NCBI GenBank assembly: GCA_004519485.1
Contig: CP038112.1
Coordinates: 248,001 to 312,000 of the forward strand
Reading direction: 5' to 3'
DNA length: 64,000 nt
Origin: Nannochloropsis oceanica
Taxonomy: Eukaryota > Sar > Eustigmatophyceae > Eustigmatales > Monodopsidaceae
In this document: positions 20,951 through 31,798 of the stretch, piece by piece
How the letters are laid out: each line of letters begins with the position of its first letter
Position numbering within the stretch: the first letter of the stretch is position 1
The notes under the pieces: model-generated
Seen by the model: only the letters and a program-made list of their open reading frames with translations
What the model was told of the DNA's origin: nothing
Databases searched by the model: none
Made by a program: the position numbers and the translations under genes

Positions 20951-23236
20951 TCAATTGCGCTGACACATCTCCTCTACTATCCTCGTCCGCAACGCCAACT
21001 TCTCCACTCGCAAGGCCTCCAACTTCTCCAGACTGTAATTCATGCCACCCGTCGAAGTCGCGCTCCTTCCCTCCCTCTCTCCTGGAGTTGGACTTCCTGG
21101 AGAAGAAGCGGTGGTAAGACTGCCGCACCAGGCTGCTGAAATACCACCTGTGGCCTGTTTACTTTCTGCAAATCCAGCTTCCCTCTCTCCTTCCCCTCCT
21201 CCTCCTCCTCCTCCTCCTCCTCCTCCCCCCGTGCCAGCACTGGCGGCAACTGGCCATGCCGCGTGAGGTGGCTGCTCCTGCTGCTGATAGAGGTGATGGG
21301 GAAGGAGGGATTCTGGCGATGCAAGTAGAGGAGGCGGTGGATGTTGTGACAAAGAGTTATCCCGGGAGTAATGCTTCTGTCGTTGTTGGTGTGGGTGCTC
21401 GGTCGCCTGGAGATGGGTGCGAGAAGGAGGAGCAGGAGCAGATGATGGTAGTGAGGACGACAATGATAGAGTTCCTGTCCTGCCGTACTCTGGTTTTAAG
21501 GTCATGGTGCTGGTGCTGGGCCGGGCAGGTATGATTGATGTACCTCCTCCTCCACTTCCTCCACCATCTCCTCCTGCAGGTGGTAATGGTGGTGCTCCCG
21601 TCCCGCGATACCCCCCCAATCCACCAACAGGCAAAGGTAAGCGAGCCTGTGCCAATGATGGGGGCGAATGCTGTGGTGCTTGGTGGTGGTGGTGGTGCTG
21701 CTGCTGCCATTGAAGTTGCGGTTGCTGTTGCTGTTCTTGCTGTTGCACGTTCTGATAGGCTCGCAAGGGGTCAGGGGTGCTAAAATAGTTGAACGATCGA
21801 ACAGCCGCCGAAGTGGCCGCGGGGGAAATAGTGGGAGCATGCCCGATACTGATGGGAGAGCGGGCCGAGGAAGAAGAGCGGACTCTTGCGGTGCTGACAC
21901 CAGCTGTAAGGTTCAGCTGTTGCTGCTCCAGGCGCTCGACTCTGCGGAGGACATGAAGGCGTTGACCTGATTGGAAAGCTACCGAGTCCTCAGCCTTGTT
22001 CAACCGCTCTTCGACCCTACTTTCCTCACATTGCACTTTGGCTTCTAAGGCGCGGATGTTACGGTTGGCACTGTCCAGGTGCCGACGAACTTCGGCATCG
22101 CGCACATCCAACTCCTTGACAATGTTACTTTCGAATGCTCTAACACGCTCTTCCAAAGCCAGCACCGCGGTTGTTGTCGTCGTCGTCAGTGGCGGCATAG
22201 CCTCCTTCCTCTCCACCTCTATGTTACTCACTACACAGGCTAATTGCTGATGCTGTTCCTGCTGCTCATGGTGCTGCTGTTGGAGGGCACGACACCGCTC
22301 CTCTACCTTGGTGTCAAGCGCAGCATGATCCTGAAGCAGACGATCTCTCAGCCCAGCCACGTCCTTTTCCGTTCGATGCAGCCTTCGCCCTTGCTGCTGC
22401 AACATGCTCTGCAGGTTATTCATAATAGTGGTGATTGAATCTTCCCCCCCTCCATTGGCCTTGTCCCCACTGCCAAGCACGTAGGTTTTGACTGCCTCCA
22501 TTTCTTGGAGAATTCGGAGGACTACTTCTTCCTGATCTGCAAGCTTCATTTTGAGACGCTGATGCGCAGTCATCAAGGCCGTGCTATTGCCAGTACTGCG
22601 GGCACTTTTGCGGTTGTTGATGTTCTGCTCGTCTTCTTCCAGGATGGTATGTATGCGCTTGGCAAGCGAGGCTTTATTAACCCTTTGCTGGAGGGCCGCC
22701 GCTACTTCCTCCTGATCGGCCTTCCTCTCCACTGTACGGGCCAGCCGGGTCAAATCCGCTTGCATTCGCTCCACATGCAGCGTGACTTGGTGGATGTTGT
22801 CTTCTTTGTTGCTGCTGGCACTGTGGTCTTCTTGAAAGTGGTACCGGCGGTAGTGGCGCTGCTGTTGCTGCTCAACGTCCACTAAGCGAGACCCCATATC
22901 CTGAACACGGGCCTCAAGCCCTCGCAATTTCGGTGAAAACTCGGCTCGCAACGCCTCTACATGCCCTTCAAGCAGCGTGCGGACGGTGCGCATGGAGACG
23001 GCGCTTGTCTGGACTTGCTCTTGGAGGGCCGCCATTTCCAAGTTGTGACGGGTTTGCTGCTCGTAAAATTTGGTCATCTCATTCGCTTGTTGCTGTATGG
23101 CTTGTGTGAGACACTTGAAGGTGAGACGAACACTCTTTTGCAAGCCTGTATAGGGCCCCGTGCCTGCCAAGAGGTCGTCTAGTTTCACGTCCCGCAAGGA
23201 AAAGCTGCTGGAGCTGGTTGCCGTCGCTGCCATCAT
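20951..23236 (-). CDS. Coiled-coil protein of unknown function
   Basis: Single exon, 761 residues from the ATG at 23236. Codons further upstream lack an ATG, and a second ATG follows directly. The N-terminal half (about residues 30-440) is almost continuous predicted coiled coil, with heptad-like segments such as LEARVQDMGSRLVDVE and ERKADQEEVAAALQQRVNKAS, and short Gln/His inserts. The KADxxxV...ALxxRVNKAS type of repeat is seen in centrosomal and axonemal coiled-coil proteins, but I cannot assign a family. The C-terminal half is low complexity (Pro, Gln, Ser, a run of about 12 Gly) and ends with a short conserved-looking helix, SLEKLEALRVEKLALRTRIVEEM. No membrane segment or signal is seen. 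It is divergent with SPF27, with starts 363 bp apart. Confidence 0.75.
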   Translation of the reverse strand: MMAATATSSSSFSLRDVKLDDLLAGTGPYTGLQKSVRLTFKCLTQAIQQQANEMTKFYEQQTRHNLEMAALQEQVQTSAVSMRTVRTLLEGHVEALRAEFSPKLRGLEARVQDMGSRLVDVEQQQQRHYRRYHFQEDHSASSNKEDNIHQVTLHVERMQADLTRLARTVERKADQEEVAAALQQRVNKASLAKRIHTILEEDEQNINNRKSARSTGNSTALMTAHQRLKMKLADQEEVVLRILQEMEAVKTYVLGSGDKANGGGEDSITTIMNNLQSMLQQQGRRLHRTEKDVAGLRDRLLQDHAALDTKVEERCRALQQQHHEQQEQHQQLACVVSNIEVERKEAMPPLTTTTTTAVLALEERVRAFESNIVKELDVRDAEVRRHLDSANRNIRALEAKVQCEESRVEERLNKAEDSVAFQSGQRLHVLRRVERLEQQQLNLTAGVSTARVRSSSSARSPISIGHAPTISPAATSAAVRSFNYFSTPDPLRAYQNVQQQEQQQQPQLQWQQQHHHHHQAPQHSPPSLAQARLPLPVGGLGGYRGTGAPPLPPAGGDGGGSGGGGTSIIPARPSTSTMTLKPEYGRTGTLSLSSSLPSSAPAPPSRTHLQATEHPHQQRQKHYSRDNSLSQHPPPPLLASPESLLPHHLYQQQEQPPHAAWPVAASAGTGGGGGGGGGGGGEGEREAGFAESKQATGGISAAWCGSLTTASSPGSPTPGEREGRSATSTGGMNYSLEKLEALRVEKLALRTRIVEEMCQRN

Positions 23237-23598
23237 ATTCCACAAGACGGCTTCGCGCCGGTCACGTCGCTTATTGTCTAAGTATTGTCCTGCTACGGCT
23301 GTGCCATGTGATTTTGTATGTAATTATTTTTGAGAGTTGGATGGGCTTGTAGGAGTTGGGCGCGTATACGACGACTGGGCGTCTGATGCTTTAAGAACCT
23401 TGGTATGCCACTGCTCCTTTCCCTCCACCGCCACCACTACCACATCCGAGTCACTCATTTGCACCCCTATCCATACCATAGGCCAGCACGTTCAGTGCTG
23501 CAGCTGACCAAACGCACGAGAGCTCGACCTCCCGTCCCCATCTCCCTCCATCCACCGAACGTGGAAATTCTCCGCCTGCGATCGACGACCTCCCAACC
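23237..23598. promoter_or_regulatory. Divergent promoter region, coiled-coil gene / SPF27
   Basis: A 362-bp region between two divergent ATGs. It must carry both 5' untranslated regions and core promoters. No clear TATA box was seen. Confidence 0.5.
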
Positions 23599-24794
23599 AT
23601 GAGCTTATCTATATTTACGACAAACGGTACAACTGAAATTGAGCATAGCCAAAAGCTACACCCGTCGCTCGAGCATGTACGTTTGTGGGCGCTGCTCTCG
23701 GGAGAGGGAGTACAGGCCCGTCTCATCATCATGTCCCGTACTATTTTCTCCTCTACTTCAGGGCAAGGCCTACCTTGACGCATTGCCGTACATTGACGGG
23801 GAAATAGACCCTGAGATGCGGGAACACGTGGACAGGCTTATTTTGGAGGAGATGCAGAACCCTCGCTTCCCGACAAGGTAAGCAGGGTGAGGAAGGGAGA
23901 GGCTGGGACTGAACCTCATCAAAAGAGCTGACCGGAACCATTTACACCATAAACACATTCGTAGAAATTATTTGGCCGATCTTCCGGTGCCCCAGGTAAC
24001 GTTTGAAAAGAGTTTTTTCATTCGCACGGAACTGGAGCGCGTGGCGGCGGGCAAGCCAATGGCACCTTTTGATGAGTCGAGGTAAGACATGCGAAGGGCA
24101 GAGGCATGAAAGGATGCGCTCACCCAGCTGATAGTTGTCGCCCCTCTCTATCACTAGATATGCGGGCAAGAAACCGGATCCCCAGCTCCAGGGCGACCTG
24201 CAGGCTTGGCGGGCCGCGTTGAACAATCTCCGGGCGCAGCAAGAACACCTTGGCAACAGGTAATTATTGAGAAAACTACAGATGGATAGAGAGAAATGAA
24301 CAGAAACAACAACACCACTCTTACGCGGTCCCTTTTCTATCGTATGACCAAGGGTGGTGAATATGGAGTTACTTCAATCCTTCGCCCCGGACGTGTGGCT
24401 ACTGTACAACCGGGAGCTGGAAGCGTTCAAGGGACGACTGGACAAGGAGCTCGAGGGGCTGCGAAAAGAGGCGGAGCTGGTACGTTTCATGCAGTTGTGA
24501 AATAAAAGACTTGGATGATTGTCTCCATCTTTTAGCTAATTTCTCTCCTTCCAATGTGATAAATAGATCAACCTCAGCCGCAAGACGAAGCAAGACGAGC
24601 TGGCCCCTCGACTGGCTAACCTGACGCGGAAGCGAGACGAAACCATGTACACAAATCTGGAGCTACAAAAAGCATGTGCGATGCTTCGGAGCGAGATCAA
24701 ACGACTCAAGGTAGAGGTGGATGCGCATGAGGAGCGGGCAGGCGTTGGACGGGAACAGGACGAGGGAGAGGAGGAGGAACACGAAGATTTGTAA
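23599..24794 (+). CDS. BCAS2: SPF27/BCAS2, subunit of the Prp19 splicing complex
   Basis: Six exons: 23599-23676, 23762-23877, 23965-24081, 24158-24259, 24353-24479 and 24567-24794. All introns are GT-AG and 77-93 bp, and together they give 255 residues. This is the most intron-rich gene in the window. Family landmarks follow the BCAS2 order: YLDALPYIDGEIDPEMREHVDRLILEEM, NYLADLPVP, FFIRTELERVAAGKPM, LQAWRAALNNLRAQQEHLGNR, NMELLQSFAPDVWLLYNRELEAF, then the C-terminal coiled coil with NLSRKTKQDELAPRL and an acidic tail. SPF27 is a core scaffold of the Prp19/NTC complex needed for spliceosome activation in the nucleus. Exon 1 encodes 26 non-conserved residues with donor GTACGT; its join to exon 2 is in phase 0. 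Length is close to the usual 225 residues. Confidence 0.92.
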
Positions 24795-26219
24795 AACATA
24801 ACGCACATGACAAAGAAATCAAGAAGCAAACGAAATGCAATACATCAATATTGCTACGTTCAGTGATTTTTGTCTTTCTCCCTGTGTGAAATGCAGATAG
24901 ACACACAAAGACATAAGATACAGTATGGGGTTCGCGCAAAATTATCCAAAAGAAAAAAAGTGGCTCAACAAAATAGCACGCCAACCACGCAAAGCCCGTC
25001 TTAGCTCAACCACGTCCCCTTTCCTTTTTTTTTCGACGGATCATCTGCGCTGCTATATGCCCTGACCTTCCATGTAAAATAGCATTGATTCTCCCTGTTC
25101 AATGCCTCATAATACGACAAGCAGGAGGATTTTATCGAGGCCACGCAGGCACAAGCTTTTTTTCGGCTGGTGGTCGGGCGGAGCTCATGGGTGCACGATG
25201 GCAGCCACGTTTTATCTGCTTCCTGCCTTATGCCCCTCCCCCTTCCTTGATTATAGTGCACCAAGCATCACCTTGTTCTGCTAATGACCTGACCAAGAAG
25301 AGGCTTTGGACTTAATGGCTGTGGTGCGCTAGGCTGTATCGACCGGGACCCTTAGAATCAGCCAAGAAGACGAGGCTCCTCGTACCGCCTCCGCTTTGCC
25401 AAGTCAAGTATATCTGAAACCAAACCCACTCTCACGCACCCCACCCCATTCCACCACCCACTACGCAGGTGGCTTTGGAGGAGGAGCCCGCTTGTTGTCC
25501 TTAGGGTTAAAGTGAAACGGGAGGCCCCCACGACAAGGAGGAAAGGAGAAAGAGCGTCGAGCCTTTTTCTTCCTTTTTGGCCTGTGTCCTAAGAGCCTCT
25601 TCTTTCCCCCTGCGCCCTCATCTGTAGGGTCGCGCACTCCGCAGGGTCGTTGCTATCGCTGCCGTCTGGATCACGGTAGTGGTGCTGGTCCTCGGACACT
25701 TCTCCTTCTCTCCTTCACTTTCCGAGGCCGATTGTGGTGCCTGGCGTGTCTCCCCACCGGGAAGATGGCTTCGGAGCTCTAAACGGGACCTCGTTTCGTA
25801 TCAACCCCACCCTTTCAGGGGGGGATGAGAGGAGGCAACCCGTTGCTGCTTCTTCAATCCATTCTCGTCGTCAAGTAGGAGAACAACAAGAACTACAAAT
25901 CCACCTCCGGGAGCAACACCTCTCCTCCCGAGAGGCAGTTTACCCAGGCACAGGCACAGACCACCACCACCCTCCCACCATTTCAGCCATTACATCCTCC
26001 TTCTCTACCGCCACCTCCCTCTCCTCCTCCTCCTCCGCCTCCTGCACGTCCTCGTCCTCCTCCAACTCCTCCTTCGCCTCTGCCTTCTCCGCCCTCCCCA
26101 TTTCCTACTCCTCCACCCTCTACTCCTCCGCCACCTACGCCCCCTCATCTTGCCTCACCTCCTCCCCCTCACCATCCTCTCCTTCCTCTCTGTCCTCCTC
26201 CTCCTCCGCTTACGCGACA
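24795..26219. other. Intergenic region and possible 5' leader of the cyclin
   Basis: About 1.4 kb between SPF27 and the first ATG of the cyclin. From 25680 onward the cyclin frame stays open without an ATG through a Ser/Thr-rich, CT-repeat stretch, so this part is either leader or coding sequence entered from an unseen exon. The rest shows no gene. Confidence 0.4.
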
Positions 26220-27169
26220 ATGGATAAGATCCCTGAAGAGCGCAGTCGTCTCCTCGTCCGCACCCTCGGTTGTGTCTTGCAAAAACTCGTCGATGTCAAC
26301 CGAAAACATGACGAGAGCAGTAGTGGATCAGCAGCAGCTGGTGGTGTTCCATTGGCTTCTGCAGCTATGGCTCCGGCTCTTACGAAGTTTCATGCTTCCC
26401 GCCCTCCTTCAATCAGCGTTGCTGAATACCTAGAGCGCATCAATACATACGCCTCTTGCTCGTCAGAATGCTTGGTCCTTGCCTTGATATACATCGACCG
26501 TTTAATCCAACAGTCGAATTTCGCGCTCACCGCATTGAATATCCACCGGGTCCTTATCACAGCCATTATGCTGGCGGCTAAATTTTTCGACGACCAGTAC
26601 TTCAACAACCTTTACTACGCGAAAGTCGGGGGAGTCCCTTGCAAGGAGATCAACTCTTTAGAGGTGGAATTTCTGTTCTTAACCAATTTCTCGTTACATG
26701 TAACGGAGGAGGTTTTCTTCCGGTATTTCCATGAGTTGATGAATCATGCTGCCCATGCTCAGTGTCCGACGTGTTGTCCGCGGGGGAGTGCTACAGCTAC
26801 AGCGGCAGCAGCAGCAACAACAACAGCTGAAGGATCAGGAACAGGAAGTGGTGTGGTGGGGTTAGGGCATATGTCAAGCCCGGTTTATCAGCAGCAGCAG
26901 CAGCAGCAGGAGCAGGGGAAGGGAGGACGTGGGATGTTGGGAGGAAGGTCCATCTCCCCTGGCATGGTTGTGACCCCCCCGCTTTCGTACCATAGCAAGC
27001 TCCAGCATCAGCAGCCCCACGCTCTCTCTCAACAGCAGCAGCACCACCAGCGCGAGCACGAACAACAGCTGCGTCAGGAATTATTTCACCAGCAGCAGCA
27101 GCAGGTACTGCAGCTGCAGCGACGGATGGCGTTCGCTAGGGGGAATGTGCTGACGGGCGTCGAACAGCA

Positions 27170-27204
<35 letters not shown>

Positions 27205-27920
27205 TTAACGACGAGCCGCGGTTTATCTCTTACTTCTCCTACGAAGGAGAAGCGGCGTCTGAAGGCTTGCCTGCTTCCACTTTCTGTTGCTCCGTCGCTT
27301 CCTCGTCTTCTAAGACCCCCGAAAATCCTCAGGCTGCTCACAGCTACCTCCACCTTCACTCTCACCATCATCATCATCATCAGCAACAACAACAACAGCA
27401 GCAACAGCATCATGGGTTGCTTTACGCTCCGGTGCCCGTTGTTCGCAAGGTCTTTCCTCCTTCCCTCGCCCCAGACGCGCCGGCCTACTTCCCTCATGCC
27501 GCTGGCGCCTGCCCTGCCTCGACCCCCACACCGTCCCTTTCCACTGCATCAGTCCAATCCCCCTCTCAAGCGACCGGAGGAGGAACAGTGACGTTTCGGA
27601 AAGAAGGGAGCAGTAGCTGCAGCATGAGCAGCAGGAGCAATATCAGCAGCAGCAGGAGCAACAGTTCTGCATCAGTAGCAGCGGCGGTGGCTCGGCAGCA
27701 GCCTCGGCTTCAGCAGCAGCAGGAGCAGGCACTGAATTTCGAGCACCACCAGCAGTTTGACTACCAGCAGCCTCACTACCACGCTGCCCAGCAACAGCAG
27801 TACAGCAGCAACGGAGCGGGGATGGGGGGAATGGGGGGAGGGGGAGGATTCAGGAGCCGAGCAGCGAGCTTATGCGCTCAGTCGTATTTCCATGGGGTTC
27901 AGGTTTTGATGCACACCTAG
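26220..27920 (+). CDS. PHO80-like (U/P-type) cyclin with Gln-rich C-terminal arm
   Basis: 566 residues from the ATG at 26220. The cyclin fold lies close to the N-terminus (about residues 10-180): [92 protein letters not shown] and [15 protein letters not shown]. The ISVxxYLxRI and LAAKFxDDxxxxNxxYAKVGG motifs mark the PHO80/cyclin P-U group, which partners PHO85-type kinases in nutrient, chiefly phosphate, and cell-cycle signalling. The remaining two thirds is Gln/His/Ser-rich with several CAG tracts (including about 13 units near 27165-27202) and Gly-Met repeats. The frame is open upstream to 25680 but lacks an ATG, so an N-terminal Ser-rich extension cannot be ruled out. Confidence 0.88.
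27165..27202. repeat. CAG microsatellite encoding poly-Gln in the cyclin
   Basis: A run of about 13 CAG/CAA codons within the cyclin's C-terminal arm, one of several Gln tracts there. Confidence 0.85.
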
Positions 27921-29436
27921 GACCGAAGAGGCGGGGGGTAGGGGAGAGAGAGATAGGGGAGAGATAGGGGACACACGTGCGTAGCAAGGAATTTTCTTTT
28001 TCTTTCTTTTTGTTATTTTGACACGTGTACATGTGTGCTTCAGAGAGACGGGAAGAGCGAGGTGAGTGAAGACAAAGAGAGGACGGACTCTCAAAGGACC
28101 TCTACCTACCAATCTATGCATGCGTGAGAGTTCAAAAGGAGGAGGGAAAGGGATTCACACGAGTAGCTTGTAAGTGAGACGAGAGGAAGAAGTAGACCGG
28201 GAAGAAAACAACAAAATAAAAAATGGATCACATAGAGCATCGTCCTATCTTTTATTATGTCCGAGTCGAGTCGACGACCGAGAACAAGAGCCACTAGAAA
28301 TCAAGTAGAAAGATTGCGGAATAGCATAAGAGTTGGAAATTGAAGCAAGGGAGACACACCGCACGTGGCAGTATATCACTTTAATCCACCTAGCGCCAGG
28401 TGGGAGGAAGGAACTGAAGGGAGGGAAAAGGAGTAAGAGAAAGAGTCAAGAAGAAAGGTGAGTGACCCACCATTCATCCTCACCGCCACCACCATCTTTT
28501 ACTCCCCGCACAAAAACATTAATGAGCAAACCGGCAATCGAAGAGACGCTTATTAAACCCTGGGCAAGGCGAGGGTATAGACCACGTCGGTGGTATGGAA
28601 ATCGATACGCCGCGTTCGTTGAAAAAAAAAAACAGAGATTGACGAAGGGAAAGGAGAGTGAGAGAGTAACAAGAGAATGAGCAACGAGAGAATGACAATT
28701 ATTTTTCCTACAAAAAAATAGGAGGATGATAGGATAACCGGGGCAAATCATTACCATAAACATTTCAACACAGCTACAACTACAAAGGCCAGGCAGCAAC
28801 ACACTTACTCATGCACACCTGCGCGCGCGTTTTTAGAAAGGAAGGGAAAAAAAAAAAAAAAAAAAGAGAGAGGGAGAGAGAGAGAGAGGGAGAGGGAGAG
28901 AGAGAGAGAGAGCATTTTTCCTTTCCATAAGAGAGGCATTTTCAATGCCCATGACCCCAACAACATGCAAGGCCGTACGGCCGCCCAACAACACAAATAA
29001 ACAAAAAAATGAATAAAAACGCGCATGAAAGGACGCCACAGCACTCAATAAATGGTTTCAGTCAAGTTTTTCCTTTATCACAGTAAACTCCGTCTGCCAA
29101 CTCCGTCTGCCATCTATTTTTTTTAAAAAAAAGTCGTTGATGGGTTGGTCGATTCTTTCACGAGATCGATATTGACCTTGGTTAAGCCTCTTTCATAATA
29201 AATCGAAATAACTTTTGGGTCCTCATAATCATTCGACACCTCCCCTAACCTCGAGCACCACTAGTAGCCTGTACTGGCAATGGTAGACAACCTGAAGCGC
29301 TCATTCGCGTGTGTTGATTTGCCTTCACACCCTTCATCATTATAGAGGCAGTAGCCCCGTCGACGTTCTCAAAATGCTGTACCCCGCACAAACCCACACA
29401 GCTTAACATCCCCATCCTTACGCCCTGTGTCGCGTC
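27921..29436. other. Intergenic region with poly-A and GA tracts
   Basis: About 1.5 kb between two plus-strand genes. It holds an A run of about 19 followed by a GA-rich microsatellite (28847-28912), and A/T-rich DNA near 29120. No ORF with protein character and no RNA gene were seen. Confidence 0.55.
28847..28912. repeat. Poly-A plus (GA)n simple repeat
   Basis: About 19 A residues run directly into GA units interrupted by GGGA. Non-coding simple sequence. Confidence 0.9.
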
Positions 29437-30979
29437 ATGGACGAGGAAGATCCGCGCCCGTCGCTGCCGCCACCGCTAAGTGTAGAATTAGAATCGTTAT
29501 CTTCCAGGCCTCCCGTGGCAGACGTCGAGGACTTGGGTTCCGTGGAGGTTACGAACCGATGCTGCGGGGCCATGACTTGCCGAGTCTTGGCCCCCGATAT
29601 TTTCCTGGAGGCCAAGCAAGGAAGCGGCCCATCAGACGCTCCAACGCCTGACAGCCGCACGCCTACCGACAACTTTACATACGTTGGGCGTGACATCAAG
29701 AATGAGGACGAGCTGCGCCAAGTGCGACGGGCCGTCAAAGCTTGTCCCTTCCACGCTCTGCGTTTGCGACGTGGCACAAAAGGCACGGAAGTGATGCGAG
29801 AGGATGTAAACGACGCATATCCATTGCCTGTAGGTCCGCACGGGGAGGTGTATCTGCTTGGACATTACACTCCTAAGAATGCGGGAGCTTCTGGCTACCT
29901 AATCGTTCGACCAAAAGGTGGCAACATCTTGATCGATGCTTCCTCCCCCGACGCAAGCCTCGTGGAGCGAATCAAGAACTTGGGGGAGGTCAGCTATTTG
30001 GTATTTACCCACAAGGATCATACGGCGTTTCATCGCGAGTGGTTTCAGGCCTTGCCGGGCATGCAGCGGGTCATGCATGTGGATGATGTGGTGGAGGAGA
30101 GGGATCATTTCTTTTTTCCTTACACGGGGGAAGTGGAGATCAAAGTTGGTGCGTTTTAATGAAATGAATTCGGAGAGAAATGAAGGGAGATACTGGAAAC
30201 AAGATGCTCACAAAGCAGCGCCAGAAAAAAGTCTTTTGACCAAAACACACACTCAGATTCCACCCATCACCACAACCACCACACATGCAAACACGTACCG
30301 AACAGCGGGCAAGAAAACCCAGTCACTCGACAAAGAAGGCGACGTCCTGCTTATCCCCATTCCAGGGCACACACCCGGTAGCCTCGCCATCCTTTACCGC
30401 AATCACTCTCTCTTTACGGGGGACTCCCTCCATTTTTCCCGTCCCCGTGGTCACCTCGTCTCCTCACGCTTGCACTGCTGGTCCGATAGGGAACAACAAC
30501 AAAAAAGCCTGAAAACCCTCGAGGGATATGACTGGCTACACATCCTGCCTGGGCACGGGGACCCGAAAGAGTTTGAAAGTTTAGAAGAGGGGAAAATGTC
30601 GTTGCGGCAAGGGTTGGGTTTGATGGAGGGGCAGCCAAGAGGGTACACAAGCACTGGGCGTTTCGTCCCGTGGTTGCAACTGAGGACGAATTATTCAGGA
30701 GTGCTGAGAAAAGTACCGCAATGGGCGCGTAAGGGGATGGAGTGGCTGATTGCTCCTGTGGGGGCCCAGGGGACGAGGGAAAGGGAAAGGGTGGGGGTAT
30801 GGATACGGAACGCCTTGTTAGTGTGTTTGGTGTTGAAGGTATTGCCCCGAGTGCTTGCGTGGCGGAGAAGATTGCGGGATCGCCGGCGGATCCAGGCACG
30901 GGTAGCGGCTTTGTGTCGGCTGCCTTGGGGGCACCCTGGGTTATGGGTTGAATGCTTGGAGGGTGGGGCGAGGAAGTAG
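29437..30979 (+). CDS. Ferredoxin-domain/metallo-beta-lactamase fusion protein
   Basis: Two exons, 29437-30148 and 30306-30979, with a 157-bp GT-AG intron in phase 1, give 461 residues. Residues about 35-105 resemble a small [Fe-S] ferredoxin fold: VTNRCCGAMTCRVLAPDIFLE and a closing VRRAVKACPFHALRL, with Cys spacing suited to a cluster. A metallo-beta-lactamase domain follows (about 115-330): GASGYLIVRPKGGNILIDASSPD, metal motif FTHKDHTAFH, IPIPGHTPGSLAILY, LFTGDSLHF and ILPGHGDP. The C-terminus is basic with one short hydrophobic segment (ALLVCLVLKVLPRVL). The same pairing of domains is known to me from plant (At4g33540-like) and cyanobacterial proteins, where the substrate is unknown. The metal motif departs slightly from HxHxDH: only the second His and the Asp-His pair are plain. 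No plastid leader is obvious. Confidence 0.85.
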
Positions 30980-31798
30980 GGAGGGAGGGAGAAGGGGAGG
31001 AAGGGAGGGAGGGAGGGATGAGAGACACTTAAACACGTATAGAGAGTGAGTGCGTGTATGTATGTGTAATATACAGTCGTGCGAGACAGACAGAGCATGC
31101 GAGAATATGTGAGTCTTGATTTGGCATAAGAAGAAGAGAATGAAATATGAATGAGAGGGACGACAGTATGTATACTAGCAGCAAGTCGATAAGACACAGC
31201 ACTTAAATAGTAACAAAGACACTGACAAACAAGTACAAAGAGCAGCGAGACCATGCGTCATAAAATCTCGAAAGCACGAGTAAAAAAGTTATTCTTCCAT
31301 CACGCATTTAGAAAAATAAATCAATTTTGTTGTGTGGTTGCTTTATTTTCTTTTGCATACGATTTCGGTACAATTTTGTTTTCCATGTTATTTTACGGTC
31401 ATCTCTTTTGCACTGCCCCTGTTTGCTGTTGCAACCACTCTTACTTTTTATTATTACTTGTTTGATAAATATTGCTGCTGCTGCTGCTGCTGCCACCACT
31501 ACAACCACTACTACTGCTGCTCCTGCTGCTGCTGTTGTACCTACAGGTGGTGTAAACGATTTAGCTCTAGACAACTAGACAACATTGAATACGGGAAGGG
31601 ATATGCGTAAATGTTGTGGGAAAACCTGCCCATAAGACTTCGACAAACACGGTATGCACATTCCTTGCTCGTCCACGTGAACATTTCCTCTTCCTCCGCC
31701 TCGCCTAGCTCTAACCTCTCCCAATATACAGCCCCAACCTTCCCACTCTCTTCTTTCCTCGCTCCCTCGCTCCTTTCCTACCACGGCTACCCCCACTA
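30980..31798. other. Intergenic, convergent 3' ends with a CTG-type repeat
   Basis: About 820 bp between convergent genes. It holds GCT/CTG and ACT triplet tracts (about 31471-31535). Open frames through the tract are translations of the repeat only. Confidence 0.55.
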
